Assembly: GCF_007859755.1 (NCBI RefSeq)
Contig: NZ_SJPF01000001.1
Location: 124,001-188,000, forward strand
DNA from: Blastopirellula retiformator
GTDB lineage: Bacteria > Planctomycetota > Planctomycetia > Pirellulales > Pirellulaceae
Length of the DNA: 64,000 bases
Direction: 5' to 3'
Shown: positions 26,776-34,329 of the stretch, one piece after another
How positions within the stretch are numbered: position 1 is the first letter of the stretch
Layout of the letters: every line of letters begins with the position of its first letter
Translations under genes and position numbers: made by a program
The notes under the pieces: generated by a model
What the model saw: only the letters and a program-made list of their open reading frames with translations
The model's database searches: none
What the model was told of the DNA's origin: nothing

Positions 26776-27690
26776 ATGGCCGATTACGTAGTCCGTTACG
26801 GGTCGATGCGCCTCTTGGGCGTCTTTTCGGCGCGAGCGAAAGACGAGTTTGAACGAGACGAATCGGTCATCGTGCGAACGAAGCGCGGCCTCGAGAATGG
26901 AACCGTATTGTGCGTAGCGACCGAACAAGCGATCGCCAACCTTCCCGATCCGACGCGGGGGCACATCTTACGGGGCATGACCGCCGAAGATGAAAGCGAA
27001 ATCACGCACTTGCAAAACAACTCGTCCCGCGAGTTTGAGCTATGCCGCAAGTTCGTCGATCAATTGAAGCTGGAAATGCAGCTGGTCGATATTGAACACT
27101 TGTTTGGCGGAGAGCGAATCGTCATTTACTACCTGGCCGAAAACCGAGTCGACTTCCGCGACCTGGTGAAGCTGCTCGCCGCCGAGTTTCATACTCGGAT
27201 CGAGATGCGCCAGATCGGCGTGCGGGACGAAGCGAAACTGCTGGCCGACTATGGCGACTGCGGCAAGCCGGTTTGCTGCAACACGCACTTATCCGAGATG
27301 CCGCCGGTCTCGATGAAGATGGCCAAGCTGCAGAAGGCGACGCTCGACCCGACCAAGATCAGCGGACGCTGCGGCCGGCTGAAATGTTGTCTCCGCTACG
27401 AGTACGATACGTACGAAGAGCTGCAGCGCGAACTGCCGCCGATCGGCGCCGAAGTCGTCACCCGCGACGGACGGGGCAAAGTCATCAATCAAGAGATCCT
27501 GGCCGGCCAGGTGCTGTTGCGAATGGAAGACAATCGCACGATTCTGGTCGACGCCGGCGAAGTCTTGTCGGTGGTCAAAGCGGCTCCACCACAATCAAAA
27601 AAACGCCGAAAACCAGACCGAGGCGAAAATTCCTCCCAACCCAAGAGTCGCCGGCCGCAAACCGACGATGACGCTTCCAAAGACTCATAA
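26776..27690 (+). CDS. ricT: PSP1-domain protein (RicT/YaaT-like)
   Basis: 304 aa. It has the PSP1 fold: VRYGSMRLLGVFSARAKDEFERDESVIVRTKRGLENGTVL, then VDFRDLVKLLAAEFHTRIEMRQIGVRDEAKLLADYGDCGKPVCCNTHL and ISGRCGRLKCCLRYEYDTYEELQ. The two Cys clusters (G-D-C-G...C-C and G-R-C-G...C-C) are the ones that bind [4Fe-4S] in the Bacillus RicAFT complex, which promotes RNA maturation. A basic, Ser-rich C-terminal tail (about residues 270-304) is extra. RicA/RicF partners are not visible here. ATG start at 26776 with TAGCTG upstream; the ribosome-binding site is weak. Confidence 0.85.
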   Translation: MADYVVRYGSMRLLGVFSARAKDEFERDESVIVRTKRGLENGTVLCVATEQAIANLPDPTRGHILRGMTAEDESEITHLQNNSSREFELCRKFVDQLKLEMQLVDIEHLFGGERIVIYYLAENRVDFRDLVKLLAAEFHTRIEMRQIGVRDEAKLLADYGDCGKPVCCNTHLSEMPPVSMKMAKLQKATLDPTKISGRCGRLKCCLRYEYDTYEELQRELPPIGAEVVTRDGRGKVINQEILAGQVLLRMEDNRTILVDAGEVLSVVKAAPPQSKKRRKPDRGENSSQPKSRRPQTDDDASKDS

Positions 27691-27747
27691 CGCAACACGC
27701 CGCATCGCGCTTCCAACCTAACCTTTCGCCCAACGACCACCCGCGAC

Positions 27748-28245
27748 ATGACCGACGAAACCTATTCCGACTTTATGCGGATGCTGAAAGACGATCCGCG
27801 TTTTAAGCTGGAAGCGTACCAGTTTGTGCGCGAAGCGCTCTCCTTCGGCCAGAATCAGTTTGAACTGGACGACGAAGATATTGAGGACGAAGATCTCGAC
27901 CTTGATGAAGAGTTGATCCTGGACGAAGACGAAGAGTTCGACGACGAGGATGACGATCCTAGTTGGCATGAGCAGGAACGGCACCTGACCGGACAAATGC
28001 TGTGCGAAGCGATCCGCAATTTCGCTCTCCAGCAGTATGGCTTGATGGCTAAGACGGTCCTCAACAGCTGGGGCGTCGAAACGACCGGCCATTTTGGCGA
28101 CATCGTCTACAACCTGATCGACATCGGGATGATGAAGAAGTCGCCGCAGGACCGCCGCGAAGACTTTGACGACGTCTACGACTTTGAAGAAGCGCTGGTC
28201 CGCAATTTCCGCATCGAAGTCTCGGAGGAGTCGTCGTCGCGATGA
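27748..28245 (+). CDS. Minf_1886-family protein
   Basis: 165 aa. The conserved family core (FMRMLKDDPRFKLEAYQFVREALSFGQ, then HLTGQMLCEAIRNFALQQYGLMAKTVLNSWGVETTGHFGDIVYNLIDIGMMKKSPQDRREDFDDVYDFEEAL) is found in planctomycetes and verrucomicrobia. Inserted between its halves is a 30-residue Asp/Glu run (about residues 37-70). Function unknown; cytoplasmic by sequence. Its TGA overlaps the next gene's ATG (ATGA at 28242), so the two are translationally coupled. Confidence 0.85.
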   Translation: MTDETYSDFMRMLKDDPRFKLEAYQFVREALSFGQNQFELDDEDIEDEDLDLDEELILDEDEEFDDEDDDPSWHEQERHLTGQMLCEAIRNFALQQYGLMAKTVLNSWGVETTGHFGDIVYNLIDIGMMKKSPQDRREDFDDVYDFEEALVRNFRIEVSEESSSR

Positions 28246-28406
28246 GCCGCCCCAAAAAGAAATCGCCGCCGCCGGTCGAGCTTTCTCCCTACATGCTGCC
28301 GACCTGCGATCCGCCCAAAGCGCAACCCAAGGTGGTGCGATTTCTATTGGTGTTGTTGGCAGGCTGGTTGCTATTTCTGGTCGCGATGGCGTCCGACAAG
28401 CTCTAA
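28242..28406 (+). CDS. 54-aa single-span membrane protein
   Basis: MSRPKKKSPPPVELSPYMLP followed by TCDPPKAQPKVVRFLLVLLA and GWLLFLVAMASDKL. A basic, Pro-rich cytoplasmic head precedes one membrane helix (about residues 34-50). Coupled to the Minf_1886-family gene by a 4-bp ATGA overlap, a conserved-looking pairing that suggests a joint role. The TAA stop is also the first codon of repeat copy 3. Confidence 0.7.
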   Translation: MSRPKKKSPPPVELSPYMLPTCDPPKAQPKVVRFLLVLLAGWLLFLVAMASDKL

Positions 28407-28521
28407 CTGCCTGTTGAAAAATGCCATCGTGGCATTTTCCAACCTCGCCAAGCTCAGAGCGTAGCTCTTCGCGGCTCGCATCCATGCGATCACGCAGTCC
28501 GTCGAGAAAATCAACGGACTA
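28404..28521 (+). repeat. Interspersed hairpin repeat, copy 3 (short form)
   Basis: Starts TAACTGCCTGTTGAAAAATG and contains the TTGAAAAATGCCA hairpin, then CTCAGAGCGTAGCTCTTCG and the GAAAATCAACGGACT end. It lacks the AAAATA...TATTTT module. Its leading TAA is the stop codon of the preceding gene; copy 4 shows the same arrangement. Confidence 0.88.
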
Positions 28522-28549
28522 CCAAGGCCCTTAGCCTTTCTCGACACGC

Positions 28550-28599
28550 AACAAAAGAAGCCGCCTTCGAACGCGCGACTAGGCGCGTTCCAAGGCGGC
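28550..28599 (-). terminator. Strong minus-strand terminator with no recognised upstream gene
   Basis: A 17-bp near-perfect stem GCCGCCTTCGAACGCGC / GCGCGTTCCAAGGCGGC (28560-28599). On the minus strand it is followed by CTTCTTTTGTT. No minus-strand protein gene lies upstream for about 4 kb, so it may end a non-coding RNA. Confidence 0.55.
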
Positions 28600-28940
28600 A
28601 TTCGATGCAGCCGGCCAAGGGCGAACCCCCGGAATCAGCGATCCCTTGTGGGCGTTCGCCGGAAAGCGCTCGCTTGATATCGACGCTCCGGTTGATCCTT
28701 GGTGGAGGATCTGCCGATAGCGCCTACCAGCCGAGACTCGCCGCAATTATCGAGGAAAGGGAACATGTGGTGCGACTTATTTGTCGCGGGCGGGCGAATC
28801 GCGATCAATCAAGCGAGCAGAAAACCGGCTGCTCGTGGTGGTACGACGTCTCTCCGTCGTCCCGACGGCAATCTCGCGCATCCCTTCGCGTCAACTCACT
28901 TATGAAAAGGTCTTCCTAGCGGGTGAATCTTACCCAAGGG
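28600..28940 (-). ncRNA. Candidate structured RNA
   Basis: The stretch between repeat copy 3 and groES has no credible protein but many short hairpins: GGCGAAC/GTTCGCC (28621-28660), GCGACTTATTTGTCGC (28771-28786), GAGCAG...CTGCTC (28814-28833), ACGACG-TCTCTC-CGTCGT (28843-28860) and GGGTGAATCTTACCC (28920-28934). They end on the minus strand at the strong terminator 28550-28599. No match to RNase P, tmRNA, 6S or SRP signature sequences was recognised. Strand and limits are guesses. The remaining 28941-29299 is A/T-richer, with no gene seen. Confidence 0.25.
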
Positions 28941-29299
28941 AGGAATGACCGAACGTGACGCTCTTTATGAGAGTATTGTTTGACGTTGCGAGCGCCGGAC
29001 GATTTCATCTAGCAGGCCCGATTTGATTCTCAACAACGTCAAAATCGTTGCTTTCAAGAACGTCACCCTAGCGAAACCCAAAACGAAGTTCAAGAAAAAA
29101 CTGGCGGATAATATCCAAGAGTGGGGATTTTTCCTCGACTTGATGCGCATGCGGTCAGATGCCAGAATCTTGGCTTGCCTCTTTTAATGCGCAAACCCCT
29201 TTTCGCTGCGCTGATCCATCCACTAAGGTCGATCGGTACGAGGTACTCGCGAAAGAAATCGATCGCGACTTTGCGCCCTGCATGGAGTTCAATCCAAAG

Positions 29300-29587
29300 A
29301 TGAAGATCGTTCCCCTTGGTGACAATCTGGTGTTGAAACGTCTCGACGCCGAAGAGACGACCGCCGGAGGCATCGTGCTTCCCAGTTCTGCCCAAGAGAA
29401 GCCGAAACAAGGACGCGTCCTCAGCGTCGGCGATGGGCGACTGCTGGCCGACGGCAAGCGGGCCGCACATGACGTTAAGGAAGGGGACCGCGTCTTGTTC
29501 TCCGCCTGGGCGGGAACCGAAATCAAAGTGGACGATCAAGAACTGTTGATCATGAGCGAGTCCGAAATATTAGCGGTACTCGAATAA
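29300..29587 (+). CDS. groES: Co-chaperonin GroES
   Basis: 95 aa from ATG 29300 (MKIVPLGDNLVLKRLDAEETTAGGIVLP), with GGAG at 29284-29287 upstream; the in-frame ATG at 29282 would add six residues. The mobile loop ETTAGGIVLPSSAQEKPKQG, VLSVGDG, VKEGDRVLFSAWAGTEIKVDDQELLIMSESEILAV and the length all match GroES. It caps the GroEL cage and assists folding. No groEL follows, so this is an unpaired groES, and planctomycetes often have several groES/groEL loci. No CIRCE-type inverted repeat was spotted upstream. Confidence 0.93.
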   Translation: MKIVPLGDNLVLKRLDAEETTAGGIVLPSSAQEKPKQGRVLSVGDGRLLADGKRAAHDVKEGDRVLFSAWAGTEIKVDDQELLIMSESEILAVLE

Positions 29588-29753
29588 CCAATACAACCAG
29601 AACTTGCTGGCCTGTTGCGCCAGCGGTCCTAGAATGGAAGCGTCCCTCCAATAAATCGGGGTGGCAGGCCAGTCGCCATATTCGCCGGTTTTGAAGCGGT
29701 AGCGAACGAAAGCTCCGCTTCCAGGTACTTTCATTCCAGAAGAGGAAAACTTG

Positions 29754-30866
29754 ATGCGTGCACTTTTCTCACTTCGCCGAGGACTGGCCATCGCTGCGCT
29801 GGTCGCTTTCTGCTCGCCCCTGATGGCCGCCGATGATCGAGCCGCCTACGACAAGGCGATCACTTCGGCCGTCAACTTCTTGGCCTCCCAACAAAACAAA
29901 GACGGCTCGTTTAGCGAATCGTCGCCGATCGGCGTCACCGGGCTGTGTGCCGCCGGTATCTTGGAGCATGGCCGCACCGCCGATGATCCGACGGTGAAGA
30001 AGGCGCTGACCTACTTGGAATCGCAAGTCAAAGAAGATGGCGGCATCTACGCCGAGGGAAGCAACCACAAGAACTACGAAACGTCGCTCGCCGTTTTGGC
30101 GTTCGCCGCCGGTAACAAAGATGGTCGTTACGACAAACTGCTGGCCGGTACCGACAAGTTCCTGAAGGGGATCCAATGGGACGCCAGCGAACACAAAGAT
30201 GAAACCGATCCGTTTTACGGCGGCGCCGGTTACGGCGGGCACAAACGTCCCGACCTGTCGAACACCGCCTTCATGATGGAAGCGCTCAAAGCGACCGGTA
30301 ACGGTCCCGATGACAAAGCGATGAAGAAGGCGCTCGTTTTCGTTTCCCGCTGCCAGAACCTGGAATCGGAACACAACACCTCCGAGTTCCCGGCCAAGAA
30401 CCCCGACGGCGGTTTCTACTACACCATCGCCGCTGGCGGCAGCAGCCAAGCCGGCGAAACCCCCAACGGCGGTCTGCGGAGCTACGGCTCGATGACCTAC
30501 GCCGGTCTGAAGAGCATGATCTATGCGGGTCTCGACAAAGAAGACCCACGCGTGAAGGCCGCCTCGGAGTGGCTCGGCAAGCATTACACCTTGGACGAAA
30601 ACCCAGGCATGGGTCAGCAAGGTTTGTTCTACTACTACGTCACCGCCGCCAAAGCGCTCGACGCGTTCGGCGAAGAAGAGTTCGTCACCGCCGATGGCGC
30701 CAAACATGCCTGGCGTGCCGAACTGCGGAAAGAACTGCTGGGCCGTCAACAAGCCGACGGTAGCTGGGTCAACGAAACGACCCGCTGGATGGAAGGGAAC
30801 CCGCTGCTAGTCACCGGCTATACGCTGCTGGCCCTGAAGCACGCCCAACCCGACGCCGGCAAGTAA
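29754..30866 (+). CDS. Secreted prenyltransferase/squalene-oxidase-repeat protein
   Basis: 371 aa; signal peptide MRALFSLRRGLAIAALVAFCSPLMA. The mature protein is a repeat of the alpha/alpha-toroid units typical of squalene-hopene cyclase/prenyltransferase families: AVNFLASQQNKDGSFSESSPIGVTGLCAAGIL, SLAVLAFAAG, RQQADGSWVNETTRWMEGNPLLVTGYTLLAL. Catalytic DxDD or zinc ligands for cyclase or prenyltransferase chemistry are not visible, so an enzymatic role is not claimed; a binding or scaffolding toroid is more likely. GAGGAAAAC precedes the start. A strong terminator follows. Confidence 0.82.
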   Translation: MRALFSLRRGLAIAALVAFCSPLMAADDRAAYDKAITSAVNFLASQQNKDGSFSESSPIGVTGLCAAGILEHGRTADDPTVKKALTYLESQVKEDGGIYAEGSNHKNYETSLAVLAFAAGNKDGRYDKLLAGTDKFLKGIQWDASEHKDETDPFYGGAGYGGHKRPDLSNTAFMMEALKATGNGPDDKAMKKALVFVSRCQNLESEHNTSEFPAKNPDGGFYYTIAAGGSSQAGETPNGGLRSYGSMTYAGLKSMIYAGLDKEDPRVKAASEWLGKHYTLDENPGMGQQGLFYYYVTAAKALDAFGEEEFVTADGAKHAWRAELRKELLGRQQADGSWVNETTRWMEGNPLLVTGYTLLALKHAQPDAGK

Positions 30867-30895
30867 GCGGCTGTCGCCAAGCGGAAATCATTCAA

Positions 30896-30928
30896 ACATG
30901 CCAAGCCTTGTGCTTGGCATGTTTTTTT
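30896..30928 (+). terminator. Rho-independent terminator of the toroid protein gene
   Basis: Perfect 11-bp stem ACATGCCAAGC / GCTTGGCATGT, 5-nt loop, then seven T residues, 30 nt after the stop at 30866. Confidence 0.93.
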
Positions 30929-30986
30929 GTGCGCATTCGCTGGGCTAGAATCGACCCAACCGCACATCCAAGATTAGAAGTTGCTC

Positions 30987-31649
30987 ATGCACAATCGCTC
31001 AAATTTTTATCGCCTCTGGTTGGTCATGCTGCTAGGCATCGGCTTGGCCGCTTGCGATCACCGGCAGGCGGTCGAAACCTCCCAGTGGACCAATCCCAAC
31101 GGCAGCATCCGTTGGCCGCCCAGCGAAGGTTTCGCCGGCAAGCCGAGCGATGTCGAGATCGCGGTCGGCGTCGAGCTTGAGCGTTGGGGTTATCCCGGCG
31201 GCACGTTCGTCTCGAACCTGGGCGTTCCCCCGGCCGATCTCTCGCTCGCGCCAGGCACGCTCAAGAAGCCGCACTATGTCTATCGCGTTCTCAAGCCGCT
31301 GCCGGCGCTCGAAGGAAAAGCGGCGCCCTGGTTCGATCACCCCGGCGGCGGCGTGCAGTACGACCTGGTGAAGTCGGTCGAGCATTGGCTTACCGACGGC
31401 TATTTAGAAGTGGTGACGCTCGAAGGGAAGCTGGAACAATCGTTTACGACCCTGGAAGAAGCGGTTGCCGCCGAGATCTTGTCGCTGGAAGGAGGCTTGC
31501 CCAACGAAGCGCATGTCCTGGAGCAGTTGGCCGATGGAACATGGAGCACCTATTATAGCGAGCGAGGGCGTAAGACCGGGCTGCAAACGTTTGCGACCGA
31601 GGAAGAGGCCCGCGATGATTTGAAGCGGCGGATCGAAGGCTGGCGATGA
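30987..31649 (+). CDS. TNT-domain (NAD+ glycohydrolase-type toxin) lipoprotein
   Basis: 220 aa from ATG 30987. A lipoprotein signal ends LGIGLAAC, so the Cys at residue 23 or nearby is lipidated. Residues about 55-155 match the TNT domain of mycobacterial CpnT: VELERWGYPGGTFVSNLGVPPADLSLAPG, KKPHYVYRVLKPLPALEGKAAPWFDHPGGGVQYDLVKSVEHWLTDGYLE. Arg66, His96 and Gln124 align with the Arg, the NAD-binding His and the essential Gln of that family, so NAD+ hydrolysis is plausible. A C-terminal domain of about 65 residues (EEAVAAEILSLEGG... to RDDLKRRIEGWR) is unlike CpnT. No typical immunity factor is adjacent; the next small gene is a possible partner only by position. Confidence 0.8.
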   Translation: MHNRSNFYRLWLVMLLGIGLAACDHRQAVETSQWTNPNGSIRWPPSEGFAGKPSDVEIAVGVELERWGYPGGTFVSNLGVPPADLSLAPGTLKKPHYVYRVLKPLPALEGKAAPWFDHPGGGVQYDLVKSVEHWLTDGYLEVVTLEGKLEQSFTTLEEAVAAEILSLEGGLPNEAHVLEQLADGTWSTYYSERGRKTGLQTFATEEEARDDLKRRIEGWR

Positions 31650-31750
31650 CCACTACGAGTTTCGCGACGATCTCCATTTTGCTCTAGGTAGTCTTCGCCG
31701 CCGGTCGTTATGTTGACGGCTGGTTTCGTGGCCCCTATCTGGAGAATCTG

Positions 31751-32122
31751 ATGCACATGATCATCATCTGTTTGTTGCTAGCGGCAACTTGGTCTCCGAA
31801 TGACTCGGTCGAGACGATTTCGTTGATCCCAGGTTGGGCCCAAAAAAGTCAGATCGAGCGAAACGTCGATTCGTTCCTATGGCGACACTTCCCGCACGCG
31901 ACTCCTGCGGTGCCGACGCCGCTCAAGCCGCCGTTAGATTGGCGTACTATCACGCCGGGCGGGCCGATCATTCAGGAAGAAGAAGAGGTAAGCATGGGGC
32001 TTGATATTCCCACGTCAAAGAAGGTCGTCATTCGGGGCAAAAGGGTCGGCACGGTCGCGCCGACGATTATTATCACCGAGGAAGAAGAAGAGACTCTGAC
32101 GCTGGATGATCTGGGCGAATGA
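31751..32122 (+). CDS. Small exported protein, unknown
   Basis: 123 aa with a hydrophobic, possibly cleaved N-terminus (MHMIIICLLLAATWS) and two acidic runs (QEEEEVS and ITEEEEETL). GGAGA lies about 6 nt before the ATG, supporting translation. No motif recognised. It lies 102 nt downstream of the TNT-domain gene on the same strand; whether it is related to it is unknown. Codon use is ordinary. Confidence 0.5.
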   Translation: MHMIIICLLLAATWSPNDSVETISLIPGWAQKSQIERNVDSFLWRHFPHATPAVPTPLKPPLDWRTITPGGPIIQEEEEVSMGLDIPTSKKVVIRGKRVGTVAPTIIITEEEEETLTLDDLGE

Positions 32123-32243
32123 GATTCAGAACCACGCGTTGAGTAGAGGAACGTCCGTCGTCTTCGTGTTCGGTTCATCGCCCGGCCGTATTCTCTCGGC
32201 AGATGATTGCCGACTGCTGGCGGGCCTCTGGCCTTCTATCTGC

Positions 32244-32280
32244 GCAAAAAAACGGCCTTGGCGTGTTTACCAAGGCCGTT
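32244..32280 (-). terminator. Rho-independent terminator of the scpB operon
   Basis: Stem AACGGCCTTGG / CCAAGGCCGTT with an 8-nt loop; a run of seven Ts follows on the minus strand. It is 58 nt past the stop of the acidic protein (32338). Confidence 0.9.
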
Positions 32281-32337
32281 CTTGTTATCAGGGTTGAAGC
32301 GTGCGGACGCGATCGTCCGAAGCGTGGTTAAGCGAAA

Positions 32338-32742
32338 TTACTCTTCGCTATCGTCCCACTCTTCTTCGTCGTCCTCTTCGTATTCGTACTCTTCTTCGTC
32401 CTCGTACTCTTCATCATCCTCTTCGTATTCTTCGTCGTCGTCCTCGTACTCTTCGTCGTCTTCGACCTCTTCCCACTCGGTCTCTTCGTCTTCGTCGTAC
32501 TCTTCGTCGTCGTCTTCGTCTTCGTCGTCTACTTCTTCATACTCTTCATCGTCGTCTTCATACTCTTCTTCATCTTCCTCGTACTCTTCGTACTCCTCTT
32601 CGTCGTCTTCATACTCTTCATCGTCTTCGTATTCGTCGTCTTCTTCGTCTTCGATCGGCGCTTGCGCCAGCGGGAACGCCAGAGTCAGCGACAGTTCGTC
32701 TTCCGCGGTGCGAGAAACTTCGGGAAACAGCGTGATCGACAC
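32338..32742 (-). CDS. Ultra-acidic Asp/Glu/Tyr tail protein coupled to scpB
   Basis: 134 aa from GTG 32742, chosen because AAAAGGAG lies 7 nt upstream (the longer in-frame ATG at 32772 lacks one). A short folded head (MSITLFPEVSRTAEDELSLTLAFPLA) is followed by about 105 residues made almost only of Glu, Asp and Tyr (EYEDDEEYEDDEEEYEE and similar). Net charge is extremely negative. It starts 13 nt after scpB's stop and shares its terminator, so it is the last gene of that operon. Function unknown; it could mimic DNA or sequester cations, but that is inference. Confidence 0.72.
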   Translation of the reverse strand: MSITLFPEVSRTAEDELSLTLAFPLAQAPIEDEEDDEYEDDEEYEDDEEEYEEYEEDEEEYEDDDEEYEEVDDEDEDDDEEYDEDEETEWEEVEDDEEYEDDDEEYEEDDEEYEDEEEYEYEEDDEEEWDDSEE

Positions 32743-32755
32743 GTTAAGCTCCTTT

Positions 32756-33490
32756 TCACTCCGCACGGCCATCGGCCGTCGATTCAGTACAGGGTGTGGT
32801 TTCGTTCGTATTCGAATCCCCAATCGGACGTCGGAAGTCGTCCGCTCGAGGCAAATCATCTAAATTCCGTAACCCAAACATACGCAGGAACGTTCGGGTT
32901 GTGGAGTACAGGTAAGGCCGACCCAACTCTTCGCTGCGGCCGCTGATTTTGACCAGGTCGCGATCCATCAACTGTCGCAGCATTTCTCCGCAGTTGACGC
33001 CACGGATCGCTTCGACGTCGGCCCGCAGTACGGGTTGCCGATAAGCGACGACCGCTAGCGTCTCCATCGCCGGCGAACTAAGTCCCGCCGCAACCGGTTG
33101 GTTTCCTAATCGGCGGATCCAGTCGGCGAACTTCGGTCGCGTCATCAACTGGTAGCCCCCAGCCGACTGTTCGATGCGAAACGCCCGATGGGCCGCGTCA
33201 TACAGGCGGTTGAGGAAACGAATCAGTGTACGGGCTTCAGTTCCGTCCGCCAAGTTGGCGAGTTGGGCCAATTTGCGGCTGGAAAGGGGCTCTCGCGCCA
33301 GAAACAAAATCGCTTCCAAGCGCTGCATCCGCGAGTCCCGATATTTGCTTTCGGTCTTCTTCGCAGGAGCAGTCCGGCGTTTTATTCGGCCAGCGGGCCG
33401 CCGGTTCTTGCGGAATTTCGCCGACCAGGCCGAAGTTGCGCTACCGGCGAGTCGACGTCGATACGTCCAATGTCGAAGGCAAGTAGGCAT
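32756..33490 (-). CDS. scpB: Segregation and condensation protein B (ScpB)
   Basis: Kleisin-associated winged-helix subunit of the SMC condensin that organises chromosomes. Core: MQRLEAILFLAREPLSSRKL, then AYRQPVLRADVEAIRGVNCGEMLRQLMDRDLVKISGRSEELGRPYLYSTTRTFLRMFGLRNLDDLP. The first 50 residues before Met54 (33328) are basic and atypical, so the true start could be 33328. No scpA or smc gene is adjacent. The ORF ends 13 nt before the acidic protein; the exported-protein gene upstream (33544) is on the same strand 53 nt away. Confidence 0.9.
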   Translation of the reverse strand: MPTCLRHWTYRRRLAGSATSAWSAKFRKNRRPAGRIKRRTAPAKKTESKYRDSRMQRLEAILFLAREPLSSRKLAQLANLADGTEARTLIRFLNRLYDAAHRAFRIEQSAGGYQLMTRPKFADWIRRLGNQPVAAGLSSPAMETLAVVAYRQPVLRADVEAIRGVNCGEMLRQLMDRDLVKISGRSEELGRPYLYSTTRTFLRMFGLRNLDDLPRADDFRRPIGDSNTNETTPCTESTADGRAE

Positions 33491-33543
33491 TGCAGGCGCT
33501 CAATGGCCAAATCGAAGGGGCGAAAATACGATTGGTCGCTATT

Positions 33544-34143
33544 TTAGCGAGATTGCGAAACTCCGCGAGTTCTCAGCTCGTCGTGCCACTGCCGCAGCAG
33601 CTCGAGCGTCTTTTGCATCGCGTCGATCGGGTGCTCGGCGGTCGCTTCAAACCGCTCCGATTCTTCCTGGCCCCCAAAGCGGACCTTGGCCACGCAATGA
33701 AAGCGGTAAATCCGCGGTTTGTCGCCCCAGGCTTCCAGACGATAGTAGGAAGCCCCCATTTGCTGCAATTCGTCCTCTAAATCGCTCGATCGCTGTGATA
33801 AAATGCCATCAAGGGCCTTTCCTAACGAAGGGCCGTGCTCGTCGAAGACCGGGACGATCTTGTCCGAGCCTGGCGTCTGCCGCGATTCGGCGAAGGGATC
33901 CTCGGCCAGCGGAAAAGCACGTCCCTCGGGGGTCGGCTCTTCCCGCAATGGCGTCCGGACTGGTGGTTTGACGAGCGGTTTTTCGCCTGAGTCGACGCCG
34001 TTTGGCTCCGATGTCGATTGCTCAAATGCAGCCACGACGCGGCGCAAACCATCGGGCGCAAGCGCCGCGGCCGGCAAGAATATCAAGAAGCCCAGCATCA
34101 CCAACGATCGCAGGGTGACGGACCCGGAAGACTCGTGACTCAC
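33544..34143 (-). CDS. Exported or membrane-anchored protein, unknown
   Basis: 199 aa; GTG start 34143 with AGGAAC about 6 nt upstream. One hydrophobic segment near the N-terminus (LRSLVMLGFLIFLPAAALAP) is a signal peptide or anchor. A Pro-rich linker follows, then a domain ending ELQQMGASYYRLEAWGDKPRIYRFHCVAKVRFGG...FEATAEHPIDAMQKTLELLRQWHDEL. It lies directly upstream of scpB in the same orientation and probably heads this operon. Confidence 0.68.
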   Translation of the reverse strand: MSHESSGSVTLRSLVMLGFLIFLPAAALAPDGLRRVVAAFEQSTSEPNGVDSGEKPLVKPPVRTPLREEPTPEGRAFPLAEDPFAESRQTPGSDKIVPVFDEHGPSLGKALDGILSQRSSDLEDELQQMGASYYRLEAWGDKPRIYRFHCVAKVRFGGQEESERFEATAEHPIDAMQKTLELLRQWHDELRTRGVSQSR

Positions 34144-34329
34144 GTACGTTCCTGACCTTTGTTTTTCCTATCGAAGCGCAGAATCTTAGGTGGATAACCG
34201 CTGGTCGGAAATACGATTTTCCGCCAATATCCCGTATTTTTCCAGTTCTCTCCTCCAAATTGGGTCGCCTGCGGCCGCTAGCAACCCCAGTCCGAATCTT
34301 CTCCTTCAACAGCCGTAGAGACAGCACCG

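Noticed and set aside
28605-28919. 104-codon ORF in the possible RNA region
   Set aside because: Arg/Ser-rich with no start context; overlapping hairpins make a non-coding interpretation at least as likely.
32345-32660. CRISPR- or microsatellite-like repeat
   Set aside because: Irregular codon-level repetition of acidic residues without fixed spacers or constant repeat length.
32301-32735. Arg/Leu- and Ser/Tyr-rich plus-strand ORFs opposite the acidic gene
   Set aside because: Antisense translations of GAA/GAC-type acidic codons; the minus strand has the good ribosome-binding site and operon context.
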